NCBI GenBank assembly: GCA_963775295.1
Contig: CAVZIK010000006.1
Span: 2,852,001-2,916,000 of the forward strand
Direction of reading: 5' to 3'
Length of the DNA: 64,000 bases
DNA from: JAMDEO01 sp963775295
GTDB lineage: Bacteria > Actinomycetota > Thermoleophilia > RBG-16-64-13
The translations under genes were made by a program, and so were the position numbers. Below the pieces are notes generated by a model. The model worked only from the letters and a program-made list of their open reading frames with translations. It was not told the origin of the DNA and searched no databases. The stretch's first letter is position 1; each line of letters opens with the position of its first letter. Of this stretch, positions 41,769-52,100 are shown piece by piece.

Positions 41769-42391
41769 CGCGCTTCCCCTAGGCCAGCGCCGCCACCCCG
41801 GTCTCGCCGGTACGGATCCGCAGGCACTCCTGCATCTCCAGCACGAAGATCTTACCGTCTCCGATGTTGCCGGTCCTGGCTCCTCGAGTGATGGCGTCGA
41901 CGGTCTCCCACACGCGGCTGTCGCTCACGGCAATCTCTATCTTGATCTTGTGGAGCAGTCCTCCGCGCTCTACGTGACTACGGTAGACCTCGGCGATACC
42001 TTTCTGCCGGCCCCGGCCCATGCAATCGGAGACTGTCATGAGGTTGATCTCCTCCTCGGTCAGGGCCGCGATCACTTCGTCCAGGCGATCGGGTTGGATG
42101 ATGGCGATGATGTATTTCATAGCTCGATGATCCTCCTCGCGATTATCCCTAGCCCACCAAGGTGTAGGCGGATTCACTGTGCTGGGTCAAATCCAGCCCG
42201 ATGTTCTCTTGATCGGCCGATACCCGCAGCCCGATGAACTTATCCACCAGCTTGAGAAGTCCCCAAGAGAGTGCGAAGGAGTAGACCGCCACCCCTACCA
42301 GCGCGACCAATTGTAGTAGAGCCTGTTTGGCGTCCCCATGGAATAGGCCGTTCGCCCCGGCCGGATTGACCATCTTGGTGGCCCAGAAACC
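41769..42391. repeat. 623-bp identical duplication, copy 2
   Basis: Second copy of the block at 40030-40652, covering glnK copy 2 and the 3' end of amtB copy 2. Confidence 0.9.
41779..42120 (-). CDS. glnK: PII signal protein GlnK (copy 2)
   Basis: A 113-aa PII protein with the same amino-acid and base sequence as copy 1, including Glu at position 51. The start is ATG 42120, 28 bases after amtB copy 2. Because both copies are the same, any separate role must come from expression. The block upstream of amtB copy 1 begins right behind this gene. Confidence 0.95.
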   Translation of the reverse strand: MKYIIAIIQPDRLDEVIAALTEEEINLMTVSDCMGRGRQKGIAEVYRSHVERGGLLHKIKIEIAVSDSRVWETVDAITRGARTGNIGDGKIFVLEMQECLRIRTGETGVAALA

Positions 42392-43384
42392 TACCAGAAG
42401 CACTCCCAACGCGCCCCCCACCCCGTGAACCCCGAAGGCGTCGAGTGAGTCGTCGTAGCCGAGCTTCGCCTTGACCACCACCACACTCACGTAACAGACC
42501 AAACCGGCGAGAGCCCCGATGCCCATGGCGCCCAAAGGAGTCACATACCCGGAGGCCGGAGTGATGGTGGCCAGACCGGCTATGGCCCCGGAGATCGTAC
42601 CCAAAGCGGTGGGTTTTCTGCCCAGGATCCATTCGAGCACCGCCCAAGCGGTCGCAGCAGCCGCCGCCGCCATCTGGGTAGCGACAAACGCAGACACAGC
42701 GACTGCCCCTGAGGTGAGAGCGCTCCCGCCGTTGAAGCCGAACCAACCGAACCACAATAGACCGGCTCCAAGGATGGCAAAAGGGAGGTTGTGGGGCGGT
42801 GAGATCTCCGGATAAGTCCTCCTCCTGCCCATCACAAGTGCAGCTGCCAAAGCGGCTGAACCGGCGCTGATATGGACCACGGCTCCCCCGGCAAAGTCCA
42901 GAGCGCCCAGGACGCGCAAGATGCCGCCCACGCCCCAGACCCAATGAGCTATCGGGTCGTAGACGATGGTGGCCCAGAGTACCGAAAAGACGAGGAATGC
43001 GCTGAACTTCATCCGCTCGGCGAAGGCTCCGATGATCAGAGCCGGCGTGATGATGGCGAACATCATCTGGTACACCATATAGAGTTGGTGCGGGATGGTC
43101 GCCCCGTAGTCGGGGTTGGGGACGAGCCCCACCCCGTGCAGCCCCGCCCAACTCAGCCCACCGATAATCCCCCAATGATCCGGGCTGAACGCGAGACTGT
43201 AGCCGAAGAGTACCCACTGGATACTGATGACCCCCACCAACATGAAACACTGCATCATGATGGAAAGGACGTTCTTACGCCGGACCAGCCCCCCATAGAA
43301 GAATGCCAACCCGGGAGTCATCAGCATGACCAGAGCCGTGCTGATGAGCATCCAGGCAGTATCGCCGGTGTTTATACCCGCCAT
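42149..43384 (-). CDS. amtB: Ammonium transporter AmtB (copy 2)
   Basis: A 411-aa paralogue of copy 1 with the same length and start context (MAGINTGDTAW, GGGAG upstream of ATG 43384). It has pore-lining DFAGGAVVHISAG and VHGVGGALG. Differences from copy 1 cluster in the middle (e.g. NGGSALTSGAVAVSAFVATQMA), while the C-terminal part is the same because of the duplicated block. It forms an operon with glnK copy 2. Confidence 0.95.
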   Translation of the reverse strand: MAGINTGDTAWMLISTALVMLMTPGLAFFYGGLVRRKNVLSIMMQCFMLVGVISIQWVLFGYSLAFSPDHWGIIGGLSWAGLHGVGLVPNPDYGATIPHQLYMVYQMMFAIITPALIIGAFAERMKFSAFLVFSVLWATIVYDPIAHWVWGVGGILRVLGALDFAGGAVVHISAGSAALAAALVMGRRRTYPEISPPHNLPFAILGAGLLWFGWFGFNGGSALTSGAVAVSAFVATQMAAAAAATAWAVLEWILGRKPTALGTISGAIAGLATITPASGYVTPLGAMGIGALAGLVCYVSVVVVKAKLGYDDSLDAFGVHGVGGALGVLLVGFWATKMVNPAGANGLFHGDAKQALLQLVALVGVAVYSFALSWGLLKLVDKFIGLRVSADQENIGLDLTQHSESAYTLVG

Positions 43385-43460
43385 GTTCACACACTCCCTT
43401 TGCATGCATCCGGGCGCCCAATCCTATCAATTACGGCCCGCGTTGTGGATGTCTTGAATA

Positions 43461-43473
43461 GACAATTGGACAA
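43461..43473 (-). promoter_or_regulatory. TTGTC direct repeat upstream of amtB copy 2
   Basis: On the minus strand TTGTC-CAA-TTGTC, period eight, about 80 bases before amtB copy 2. It is the same layout as the element before amtB copy 1. Confidence 0.4.
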
Positions 43474-43555
43474 ACGGAGGGTCACAGAAATTGGCGATTG
43501 GGCCAAAGGGATGGGGGCTCCTTAGGAGAAGCGCACGCTCCGCGCGGCCTGTGCG

Positions 43556-45205
43556 TCAGCTAAGGAAGAGACTGCGGGCCTTGAGCCCCAGACCGAGACG
43601 CTCCTTGTGTTCGGTCCTGAACACGCTCAGACCGGAGATCTCAGCGATCTTTTCAAGACGATAGCGAACGGTGTGACGATGGGCGTAAAGGTCGGCGGCG
43701 GTCTTGATGAGACTCTCGTCATTGGCGAAAAACGTGACGAGCGTCTGAGTCAGTTGGGTGCCGTTGGCCTCATCGTAACGGTCGACGGGACCGAGGGTCT
43801 CCTCATATAGCGAGCGGATCTGATCGGGATCCCTCTCCCATATGTCGAGAAGCAATCGGTAGGTGCCAACGTCTCCAAAGCGGAGCAGACTCCCTGGGCC
43901 GTTGAGCTTACGTCCCACCTTGAGCGCCACCAGGGCCTCCTGATACCCCCGATCCATTTGGGTGGGGTCCGGCACGAACCCGCCGATCCCAACGGAGATA
44001 CTCAGTTCGGCCTCACTCTGGCCGAAGCCCTGGAGCACCTGGGCGAGACGACCCACGGCGGCCACGTCCTGGGCAGTCCTGCCGCAAAGGAAGACGACCA
44101 CATGCCCGGATTTGAGGCTTACCAGCGAAGAAGCTTCCGACGCCGATACGAATCGCGAGCATCGAGAGAAGAACCTCTCGACGCGTTTCTCGAGTTGCTC
44201 CTGATCCAGCCCCTTACGAGGCGCTGGACTATCGAATTCGTCGACCGCCAGAAGCACCACCGCAGCTCCCTGGGTAAGGTTGCATCCCAGGAAAGCACCG
44301 CGACGCAGCAGGGAATCCGTGGTCACGCCACCGCCACTGATCACCTCGTCCACGAAATCGCCCTTCAACCGCACCTCGGTCTCAAAACGCACCCTGTCCT
44401 GAGCGATCTCGAGGGTGGCGATCGTGGCCGAATGCTCAAAGACCATCATCTCGATAACCGACAGTTCCGGAGCGGTACTCAAGGCGCACATGTAGCCCTG
44501 TCCCTGATGACCCGCGACGACCGGGAGGACGAACATGGTTGGAACACCCTCTTCTCGCACATGGAAGAGCTTCCCGCTCTTGCCTAAGGCGGAGAACTGC
44601 TCGCGCACCTGAGGTCTGCGGAGAACCTCCTGGAGATCGGCGACAGCCGAGACCCCAGCGGACGCCGACAGCATCTCCAGCGACACGTCCAGAAACATCA
44701 CCGGGCTTTCGAGAAGTCGCGAAGACTCGTCGGCCAACTCCTGCCAGCCTCCGCCCCTGATGACGACACCCAGTAGACTTCGGTGTATTGCCTGGGAGCG
44801 CTCCAACTGAGAGGCCTGAATGTTGATGATGACCTCAGTGGCGTCCTGCATGAGCCGGGTCCATCGGAGGCCCTGAGGAACCTCGACGATGGGGAACTTG
44901 CGCTTGTCGGCCAGTTCGATGATGTCGGCGGGCACGTTCTCCACAAAGCGAGTGGTCTTGACGAACAGAGCTGCCGCGCCAGACATCATGACGCGCCTGC
45001 AGAACTCCCGCTGCCGCTCCACGTCACCTTTGAACGCGAACATAGTCGAAAGGACCATCTCTCCGCCGGACAGCCAATCGGCGATATCGGGCACCTCACC
45101 TACGGTCACCGAGGTGAGCCGACGCCCGAGTCCCCCCGCACCTGCCAGGAGGCGGGCATCCTTGAGGACCTCAAGCTGCAATATCCTTTCGACGGTCACC
45201 GGCAT
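43556..45205 (-). CDS. PucR-family transcriptional regulator
   Basis: A 549-aa regulator. Residues 1-125 are the PucR sensor domain (LQLEVLKDARLLAGAGGLGR, WLSGGEMVLSTMFAFKG). The middle region (about 280-430) fits the GGDEF-like domain of this family but has no cyclase motif. Residues about 480-540 form the C-terminal helix-turn-helix (TLVTFFANDESLIKTAADLYAHRHTVRYRLEKI). Relatives control purine, urea or amino-acid nitrogen use. Set among three amtB-glnK units, it is a good candidate regulator of them and of the TTGTCC elements. The ribosome site before ATG 45205 is weak. Confidence 0.88.
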   Translation of the reverse strand: MPVTVERILQLEVLKDARLLAGAGGLGRRLTSVTVGEVPDIADWLSGGEMVLSTMFAFKGDVERQREFCRRVMMSGAAALFVKTTRFVENVPADIIELADKRKFPIVEVPQGLRWTRLMQDATEVIINIQASQLERSQAIHRSLLGVVIRGGGWQELADESSRLLESPVMFLDVSLEMLSASAGVSAVADLQEVLRRPQVREQFSALGKSGKLFHVREEGVPTMFVLPVVAGHQGQGYMCALSTAPELSVIEMMVFEHSATIATLEIAQDRVRFETEVRLKGDFVDEVISGGGVTTDSLLRRGAFLGCNLTQGAAVVLLAVDEFDSPAPRKGLDQEQLEKRVERFFSRCSRFVSASEASSLVSLKSGHVVVFLCGRTAQDVAAVGRLAQVLQGFGQSEAELSISVGIGGFVPDPTQMDRGYQEALVALKVGRKLNGPGSLLRFGDVGTYRLLLDIWERDPDQIRSLYEETLGPVDRYDEANGTQLTQTLVTFFANDESLIKTAADLYAHRHTVRYRLEKIAEISGLSVFRTEHKERLGLGLKARSLFLS

Positions 45206-45437
45206 GATGGTTGCAACGATACCACTTCCGCGTGACTTTGGCCATTGGGATAAGGCGTGGTCACCATCCTCAGGCCTTCTGCACCATTTACGGGTGCTGC
45301 AACTATTGAGCTTGACTGGCGGTTAGTGCAAACGTATAGAACGCCTGCAAGAATTTCTTGTCGTTTGGCGGATGCCGGCAGGACCAACCCCGCTTAGACT
45401 GGACTTCGAAAACCGCACTCGAAGAAAGGGAGGCGAC

Positions 45438-47024
45438 ATGTGGGCGTCAATTCTTAGGAGGAGGGAACCCTCCCAGCCACCACCGTTGGAAATCCGACCA
45501 CCGTGGGCTTGGTCCCCTCTCAAAAAGACGACCGTCAAGATCCTCGGCATCGCCGGGCTTTTCTTCGTTCTGATAGTCGGTCTCGCGGTGGCCGGCGATC
45601 CTACCGGTGCTTCGACCGGTACCGCCGCAGACATCGCAGCGCAGACGGCGGGAAGCCCAACGGTAAGTGAGATCGCCGCCGGCCTCGGCCACGTTCAGGT
45701 CTCACTCAACATGTTCTTCTTGATATTCGGCGGCGCACTGGTGTTCTTCATGCAGGCGGGCTTCGCCATGGTGGAGACCGGCTTCTGCCGTTCCAAGAAC
45801 GCGGTCCACGTGATTATGACCAACTTCGTGATCTTCGCCATCGGTACAGTCGGTTATTGGGCGGTAGGATACGCGTTTCAGTTTGGTGGCGTGGGAACGT
45901 TCGCCACGCTCGGGGGAACCCAGGCGCTGGGCGGCATGGCTTCCGTTGCGTCCGGCTGGGGCGTCATTGGTCACCAGGGCTTCTTCCTCGGAGGCCAGAA
46001 CTACGACGTCGCGATCATCGCCATGTTCTTCTTTCAACTGGTATTCATGGACACCGCAGCGACCATTCCGACCGGCGGCATGGCGGAGCGCTGGAAGTTC
46101 TCAGCGTTCGTCGTGTATGGCTTCTTCATTTCCATCATCCTCTACCCGATCTACGGTAGTTGGGTCTGGGGCGGCGGTTGGCTGGCGGCCTTGGGCAGCA
46201 ATCTTGGCATCGGCCATGGGGCGATCGACTTTGCCGGGTCCGGCGTGGTCCACGCGGTTGGCGGCTTCGCGGCCCTAGCCGGCGCGATGGTTCTCGGTCC
46301 CCGCATTGGCAAGTTCGGCAAGGATGGAAAGGCGCGCTCAATCCTGGGCCACAATATCCCCTTGGCGATCCTGGGCGTAATCATTCTCGTCTTCGGCTGG
46401 GTGGGTTTCAACGGGGTCTCCACCCTGGCCGCCACGGACTTGCGCTTCAGCATAGTCATCGTGAACACGTTTATCGCGGCTTCCTTTGGCTGCCTTGCCT
46501 CGATGTTCCTGGCCTGGAAAGTATGGGGCAAGCCTGACCCATCCATGACCGCGAACGGCATGTTGGCCGGACTGGTAGCCATTACCGCTCCGTGCGCGTT
46601 TGTCAGCCCGGTTGGAGCCGCGATCATCGGCATCGTTGCCGGTGTGCTCGTGGTGGGATCCATCATCTTCGTGGAACGCTACCTCAAAGTCGACGACCCC
46701 GTTGGCGCCGTCTCCGTCCACGGCGTAAACGGTGTGTGGGGCCTCATCTCCCTCGGACTGTTCGCCGACGGTAGCTACGGCGCGGGTTGGAACGGAGTCG
46801 AGGGCACCGTACGCGGATTGTTCTACGGCGGTGGCGGCGGACAATTGGCTGCTCAGGCCATCGACGCCGTCGTGGTCTTCGTATGGGCCTTCGGATTGGC
46901 GTACATCTTCTTCCGCATCCAGAAGAGAGTCCAGGGCATCCGCGTGACCAGGGATGAAGAGATGATCGGACTCGACGTACCCGAGATGGGCGTACCGGCC
47001 TACCCGGCTTCGCCTCACCTGTAG
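45438..47024 (+). CDS. amtB: Ammonium transporter AmtB (copy 3, extended)
   Basis: A 528-aa ammonium channel of a different subtype. ATG 45438 has GGGAGG about six bases upstream. Its N-terminal 80 residues include a hydrophobic segment (ILGIAGLFFVLIVGLAVAG), which could be a signal or extra helix. Conserved parts are QAGFAMVETGFCRSKNAV, DFAGSGVVHAVGG and VHGVNGVWG. It has a Gly-rich insertion (FYGGGGGQLAAQ) and a long C-terminal tail. It is about 117 aa longer than copies 1 and 2, is transcribed away from the PucR gene, and is followed by its own glnK. Confidence 0.95.
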   Translation: MWASILRRREPSQPPPLEIRPPWAWSPLKKTTVKILGIAGLFFVLIVGLAVAGDPTGASTGTAADIAAQTAGSPTVSEIAAGLGHVQVSLNMFFLIFGGALVFFMQAGFAMVETGFCRSKNAVHVIMTNFVIFAIGTVGYWAVGYAFQFGGVGTFATLGGTQALGGMASVASGWGVIGHQGFFLGGQNYDVAIIAMFFFQLVFMDTAATIPTGGMAERWKFSAFVVYGFFISIILYPIYGSWVWGGGWLAALGSNLGIGHGAIDFAGSGVVHAVGGFAALAGAMVLGPRIGKFGKDGKARSILGHNIPLAILGVIILVFGWVGFNGVSTLAATDLRFSIVIVNTFIAASFGCLASMFLAWKVWGKPDPSMTANGMLAGLVAITAPCAFVSPVGAAIIGIVAGVLVVGSIIFVERYLKVDDPVGAVSVHGVNGVWGLISLGLFADGSYGAGWNGVEGTVRGLFYGGGGGQLAAQAIDAVVVFVWAFGLAYIFFRIQKRVQGIRVTRDEEMIGLDVPEMGVPAYPASPHL

Positions 47025-47068
47025 AAGTCAAAGTCCGCAACCATCGCGATACAAGGAGCGCGTGCCAG

Positions 47069-47410
47069 ATGAAATACATAATAGCGATCATCCAGCCAGA
47101 CCGGATCGATGACGTCGTAGAAGCTCTGACCGATGCCGAGATCAACCTCATGACGGTCTCGGACGTGATGGGTCGCGGTCGGCAAAAGGGCGTGGCGGAG
47201 ATCTATCGAAGCCACATGGAACCGGGCAACCTGCTCCGCAAAGTGAAGCTCGAGATCGCCGTGAACGACGAGTTCGTGGCTCCCACGCTGGAAGCCATCG
47301 TGCAAGGAGCTCGCACGGGCAACATCGGGGACGGAAAGATCTTCGTCCTCGACCTTCAGGATTGCCTGCGTATACGCACCGGCGAGACGGGACACGCAGC
47401 CATAGGATAA
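47069..47410 (+). CDS. glnK: PII signal protein GlnK (copy 3)
   Basis: A 113-aa PII protein about 70 percent alike to copies 1 and 2 by eye. Gln39, Lys58 and RTGNIGDGKIFV are kept. The T-loop reads AEIYRSHMEPGN, so position 51 is again Glu instead of Tyr. ATG 47069 has AAGGAG ten bases upstream. It pairs with amtB copy 3, 44 bases upstream. Confidence 0.95.
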   Translation: MKYIIAIIQPDRIDDVVEALTDAEINLMTVSDVMGRGRQKGVAEIYRSHMEPGNLLRKVKLEIAVNDEFVAPTLEAIVQGARTGNIGDGKIFVLDLQDCLRIRTGETGHAAIG

Positions 47411-47478
47411 CCAGCCCCCTACCTCGGCCTCCACACCAGCGCCACACTCCCTATGCCTTCTGGTGTGGTACGGCATCA

Positions 47479-47508
47479 AGGGGATCCGGCCCTCCGGCCG
47501 GATCCCCT
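47479..47508 (+). terminator. Terminator after glnK copy 3
   Basis: A 13-bp perfect stem (47479-47491 with 47496-47508), loop CTCC, then GTCCTTAGTTG. Confidence 0.7.
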
Positions 47509-47516
47509 GTCCTTAG

Positions 47517-47535
47517 TTGTCCAACTTTAGTTGTC
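47517..47535 (+). promoter_or_regulatory. TTGTCCA element upstream of the permease gene
   Basis: TTGTCCA at 47517-47523 and TTGTC again at 47531-47535 (period 14), about 60-75 bases before the permease start at 47592. It is related to the elements before the amtB genes. Confidence 0.3.
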
Positions 47536-47591
47536 GCTTTGCTTCCTTAGCCACGATAGAATGCGCCCGTCGTGAGAACCGGGAGAGCCAC

Positions 47592-48923
47592 ATGACCATT
47601 CTTTTGGGACAGCAACTCGGCCTCTGGGCCGTCGCTCCGTTCGCTTGCATTCTGGTGGCGATCGCCGTACTCCCGCTCACCGTGGAGAAGTGGTTTCACC
47701 ACAACCGGAACAAGGGCATCGTTGCAGCCGTACTGGGTATTCCCACGATCGTCTTCTTGTTGGTGCGCTTCGGTGACCTGGGGTTGCACGTCGCCGCCAA
47801 AACCGCCGAGGAGTACACGTCGTTTATAGTGCTTTTGCTCGCGCTGTACGCCATCTCCGGGGGCATCTACCTCACGGGTAACTTGGTGGCGACGCCGAGA
47901 ACGAACCTGACCTTCCTAATAATTGGAGGGGTGATCGCCAGCTTGGTCGGGACCATGGGGGCCTCGATGCTTCTCATCCGGCCGCTGCTGAGGGCCAACT
48001 CCGAGCGCGTCCACAGTCGTCACACCATTATCTTTTTCATCTTCGCGGTGTCGAACCTGGGGGGATTGCTCACGCCGCTGGGAGATCCACCGCTTTTCCT
48101 GGGATTTCTGCAGGGAGTGCCCTTTGTCTGGCCACTTCACCTGTGGCCCCAGTGGATAGTTTCCCTGTGTCTGGTCCTCATCGCCTACATGGTCTTCGAG
48201 GCATGGCAGTACCGTCGCGAACCCGAACCGGCCAGACGAATGGACGTAGCTGATTACGTCCCCATGCGACTGGTAGGCAAGATCAACCTTCTGCTTTTCG
48301 CCCTCGTGATCGCGACCATCCTCGCGTCAGGACCCCTGGGCCGGGCTGGCGAAGTGCTCCACTTTCCCTTCGTACGCGAGGTCATTCTCGTGGCGCTTGT
48401 CGTCGCCTCCCTCCGTCTGGGCCCGCGGGGCCCGCGTGCATCGAATCACTACAGCTGGGCACCCATTATCGAGGTGGCCGTGCTGTTCGCCGGCATCTTC
48501 GCCACCATGATCCCGGCCCTCGCTATCCTACAGGCCAAGGGAGCGGCTATCGGATTGGATCACCCGTGGCAGTACTACTGGGCCTCCGGTGGACTGTCGT
48601 CATTCCTGGACAACGCGCCGACCTATCTCGCCTTCACCGCGACTGCGCAGGGTCAGGTGGGAGCCGCCACCATTGGGGCGCTCACGTCCGGGCAGATCGT
48701 GCCGGGCCTCGCCTATGCACCAGCCCAATTCCTCGCTGCCGTCTCGTGCGGAGCGGTCATGATGGGGGCGCTCACGTACATCGGCAACGCCCCAAATCTC
48801 GCGGTGCGGGCCATCGCGGAGCACTCGGGACTGAAGATGCCGTCGTTTCTCGGCTATATGAAGTACTCACTCGGGGTGCTGGTCCCCATCTTCGTTGTCG
48901 TGACGGTGATTTTCTTCATTTGA
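47592..48923 (+). CDS. Ion-transporter-superfamily permease (sodium/proton antiporter or anion type)
   Basis: A 443-aa membrane protein with about 12 hydrophobic segments. ATG 47592 has GGGAG seven bases upstream. GTMGASMLLIRPLLRANSER, FFIFAVSNLGGLLTPLGDPPLFLGFL, SSFLDNAPTYLAF and AVMMGALTYIGNAPN are hallmarks of the NhaD/UIT6-like part of the citrate-transporter clan. The paired SNLGGLLTPLGDPP and IGNAPN loops resemble NhaD-type substrate sites. The substrate is not determined; Na+/H+ exchange is the usual annotation. Confidence 0.85.
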   Translation: MTILLGQQLGLWAVAPFACILVAIAVLPLTVEKWFHHNRNKGIVAAVLGIPTIVFLLVRFGDLGLHVAAKTAEEYTSFIVLLLALYAISGGIYLTGNLVATPRTNLTFLIIGGVIASLVGTMGASMLLIRPLLRANSERVHSRHTIIFFIFAVSNLGGLLTPLGDPPLFLGFLQGVPFVWPLHLWPQWIVSLCLVLIAYMVFEAWQYRREPEPARRMDVADYVPMRLVGKINLLLFALVIATILASGPLGRAGEVLHFPFVREVILVALVVASLRLGPRGPRASNHYSWAPIIEVAVLFAGIFATMIPALAILQAKGAAIGLDHPWQYYWASGGLSSFLDNAPTYLAFTATAQGQVGAATIGALTSGQIVPGLAYAPAQFLAAVSCGAVMMGALTYIGNAPNLAVRAIAEHSGLKMPSFLGYMKYSLGVLVPIFVVVTVIFFI

Positions 48924-48932
48924 ACCCGGCTG

Positions 48933-48963
48933 CCGCCCGTTTTTTCGCCCAGAGAACGGGCGG
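48933..48963 (+). terminator. Possible terminator after the permease gene
   Basis: CCGCCCGTT and AACGGGCGG arms (9 bp) around a 13-base loop that contains the T-run. Weak as an intrinsic terminator. The rest of the gap to 49175 shows no gene. Confidence 0.4.
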
Positions 48964-49175
48964 GGACCTGGGACGACGTGGTAATCTATCGGGGCTGCAA
49001 TGGACGAGAAAACACGGCGGTCAGGCCGCGCCGGGGCCGTTCAGACGCCCCGCTGGTAGTCGCGCTACTCATTCAGCCGAGCCTGCCGGTCGCGGGAGAG
49101 GTTGACTCAGTGTCGGGCTCTTGTCGACCACGGGCTGTCTGGGGAACCGCCTAATACGGAGGCTGTGCACGTACG

Positions 49176-52100
49176 ATGGCGACGCTTGGCATTGATATCG
49201 GCTGCATCAGCGTAAAGATCGCTGTTGCCGGCGGCCCTGACGAACGCGAACTTTTTCGGAAGATCGCGTCGGAATCCGAACTTTTTGGTGATCCCACCAC
49301 AGAAGGTCGAATAGCGCCCCATCAGGATGCATCACCGGTCCTGGCCACGGCCTATCGGCGCATCAAGGGCAGCCCCACCGAGACCACTCGCGACCTACTC
49401 GCCAAGGTGGCGGAGGCACTGCCTGCCGATTTCATCACCGCGGTCAAGGTCACAGGAAGCGGCGGCAAACTCGTTGGACGGCTGCTGGGCCTCCCATACG
49501 AGAACGAGTTCAAGGCGATCGCCCGGGCTGTCGGGGCGCTTTATCCGGACGTCACCACCGTGTTCGAAATGGGCGGAGAGTCTTCCAAGTTCATCCAACT
49601 CGAAACCGACGCGTCTACCGGACGGGTGGGCATCGCCGACTATGGCACGAACGGAGACTGTGCAGCCGGTACCGGCTCCTTCATGGATCAGCAGGCGAAC
49701 CGCCTTCTCTACGACATCGAGGATGTCGGCGACATCGTGGGCGGCGCCGGCAAGGCTGCTTCCATCGCCGGCCGTTGCTCCGTTTTCGCCAAGTCCGACA
49801 TGATCCACGCCCAGCAGAAGGGCTACCAGCCCCCCGAAGTTCTGAAGGGGCTCTGTAACGCCGTGGTGCGGAACTATCGGGGCACCATCACCAAGGGCAA
49901 GGAGATCGGCGACCGGGTGGCCTTCATTGGAGGGGTGGCCGCGAACAAGGGGGCGGTTTCGGCTCTGCGCGAGGCCTTCGACATGTCGGAGGAAGAGTTG
50001 GTCGTTCCCGCTTACTACGCCTCGCTGGGCGCGATTGGAAGCGCCCTCATAGCGGCGGACGAAGAGGTCGGTACGAAGGTCGTCACCATCGAGTACGACC
50101 GCCTTTCTCAGGGGCAATCCTCCGATTTCGAGACGAGTGACGCTCTCTCGATGGATAGGGTCATCCTTCTGCGCGACCGTGTTAAGCCATACGAATTTCC
50201 TGGGGATGGGCCCATCGGTGCCTATCTTGGTGTCGATATCGGCTCGGTGTCGACCAACCTCGTGGTTTTGGACGAGATAGGCGAGGTGGTTAAGGAGATC
50301 TACGTCAAGACTGACGGCCGTCCAGTGGAGGTAGTCAACAAAGGCCTGGCCGAGATCTGGAACGAGATGGGACCGCGTCTCAACATCCTCGGAGTCGCGA
50401 CTACGGGTTCTGGACGCGAACTCATCGGCGAACTGGTAGGAGCAGACGCGGTCAACGACGAAATAACCGCCCACAAGACGGGCGCCACCTTCATCGGTCG
50501 AAAGCTAATAGACCGGCTGCCGGACACGATTTTCGAGATCGGCGGCCAGGATTCGAAGTTCATCAGTCTTCAAGATGGAGTCGTCGTGGACTTCGCCATG
50601 AACGAGGCCTGCGCTGCCGGCACCGGTTCATTCCTGGAGGAGCAGGCCGAGAAACTCGGCATCAGCATCATCGGCGAGTTCGCTGAGTTGGCTCTGTCGT
50701 CGGAGGCACCGGTGCGATTGGGCGAGCGCTGCACTGTCTTCATGGAGCGGGACGTCAACTCCTACCTCCAGCGCGGCGCCGACAAGAAGGACTTGGTTGC
50801 CGGGCTCGCCTACTCCATCGCGTACAACTATCTCAACAGATTGGTGGGGCAACGCCACATCGGTGACACTGTTTACTTCCAGGGCGGCACGGCGTACAAC
50901 GACGCGGTCGCCTCGGCTTTCAGCATGATCTTGGGCAAGGACATCATCGTCCCCCCCCACAACGGGGTGGTGGGCGCCATAGGCGCCGCCCTACTCGCTC
51001 GCGAGAAGATGTCTGCCACCCAGACGCCTTCCAGGTTCCGCGGCTGGGATCTGGAACAGGTGGACTATTCGGTGCGGGAGTTCACGTGTAAGGGCTGCAG
51101 CAATGAGTGTGACATCCGACAGTTCACGATCGGCGATGAGAAGACCTATTGGGGCGACAAGTGCTCCGACCGCTACCGTAAACGGGCCAAGGTTGAGAGG
51201 GAACCCGTGATTCGCGACCTGGTGAGCTTCCGGGACGCGCTTCTCTACTCTTACGTCACCGAAGCCGAGGACCACAGCCTTCTGTTGCGCAGCGGCCAGG
51301 GTGCACCTCGTGGGACCATGGGTATCCCGCGAACCATGTACACGTACGATCGGCTTCCCTTCTGGGCGACGTTCTTCAAGCGGTGCGGCTTCGACGTCAT
51401 GCTGTCGCGCCAAACCGACAAGAAGATACGGGAGACGGGCATCGAGCACGCGGTGGCCGAGCCGTGCTTCCCTATCAGAGTGGCCCACGGTCATGTCGCC
51501 GAACTCCTGGCTGAGGGGGCCGACCACATCTTTCTTCCCAACCAGTTGAACGAAGAGACCGACCACCCGGAGATCGAATCGCATGCCTGTCCTTGGGGAC
51601 AGACCCTTCCGCATATCATCCGGTTCGCCCCCCACTTCGAGGGCATGGAGGATCGCATCTTCGCCCCCACGATTCATTTTAGACGAGGACGGGAGCACGT
51701 TCTGAACACGCTCCGCACCGCGATGAAGCCGTTCGGAATCGCGCCGCGAGAGATCGACGACGCCCTCAAAGAAGCGTACGAAGCGCAGACGGAGTTCCGC
51801 GGGCGCCTCCTTGTGGCAGGCGCAGATGCCCTCTCCGCCCTAGAAGAGCACGACGAACTGGGCATCGTTCTGGTCGGTCGTCCATACAATATCTATGACT
51901 CCGGCATCAACATGGACATTCCCGCCAAGCTTCGCCGATACTACGGGGTGAACGTAATTCCACTCGACTTCCTGCCCTTATGGGGCCGGGACATCCGCGA
52001 CGTCACGCCGAACATGTTCTGGAACTACGGACGCCGAATTCTCCAGGCCGCCTTGATCGTCGCTGAACATCCCAATCTGCACATCATCTATATGACCAAC

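Noticed and set aside
40030..43405. Transposon-borne duplication of amtB-glnK
   Set aside because: No transposase, terminal inverted repeats or target-site duplications flank the copies. Tandem duplication with gene conversion explains it.
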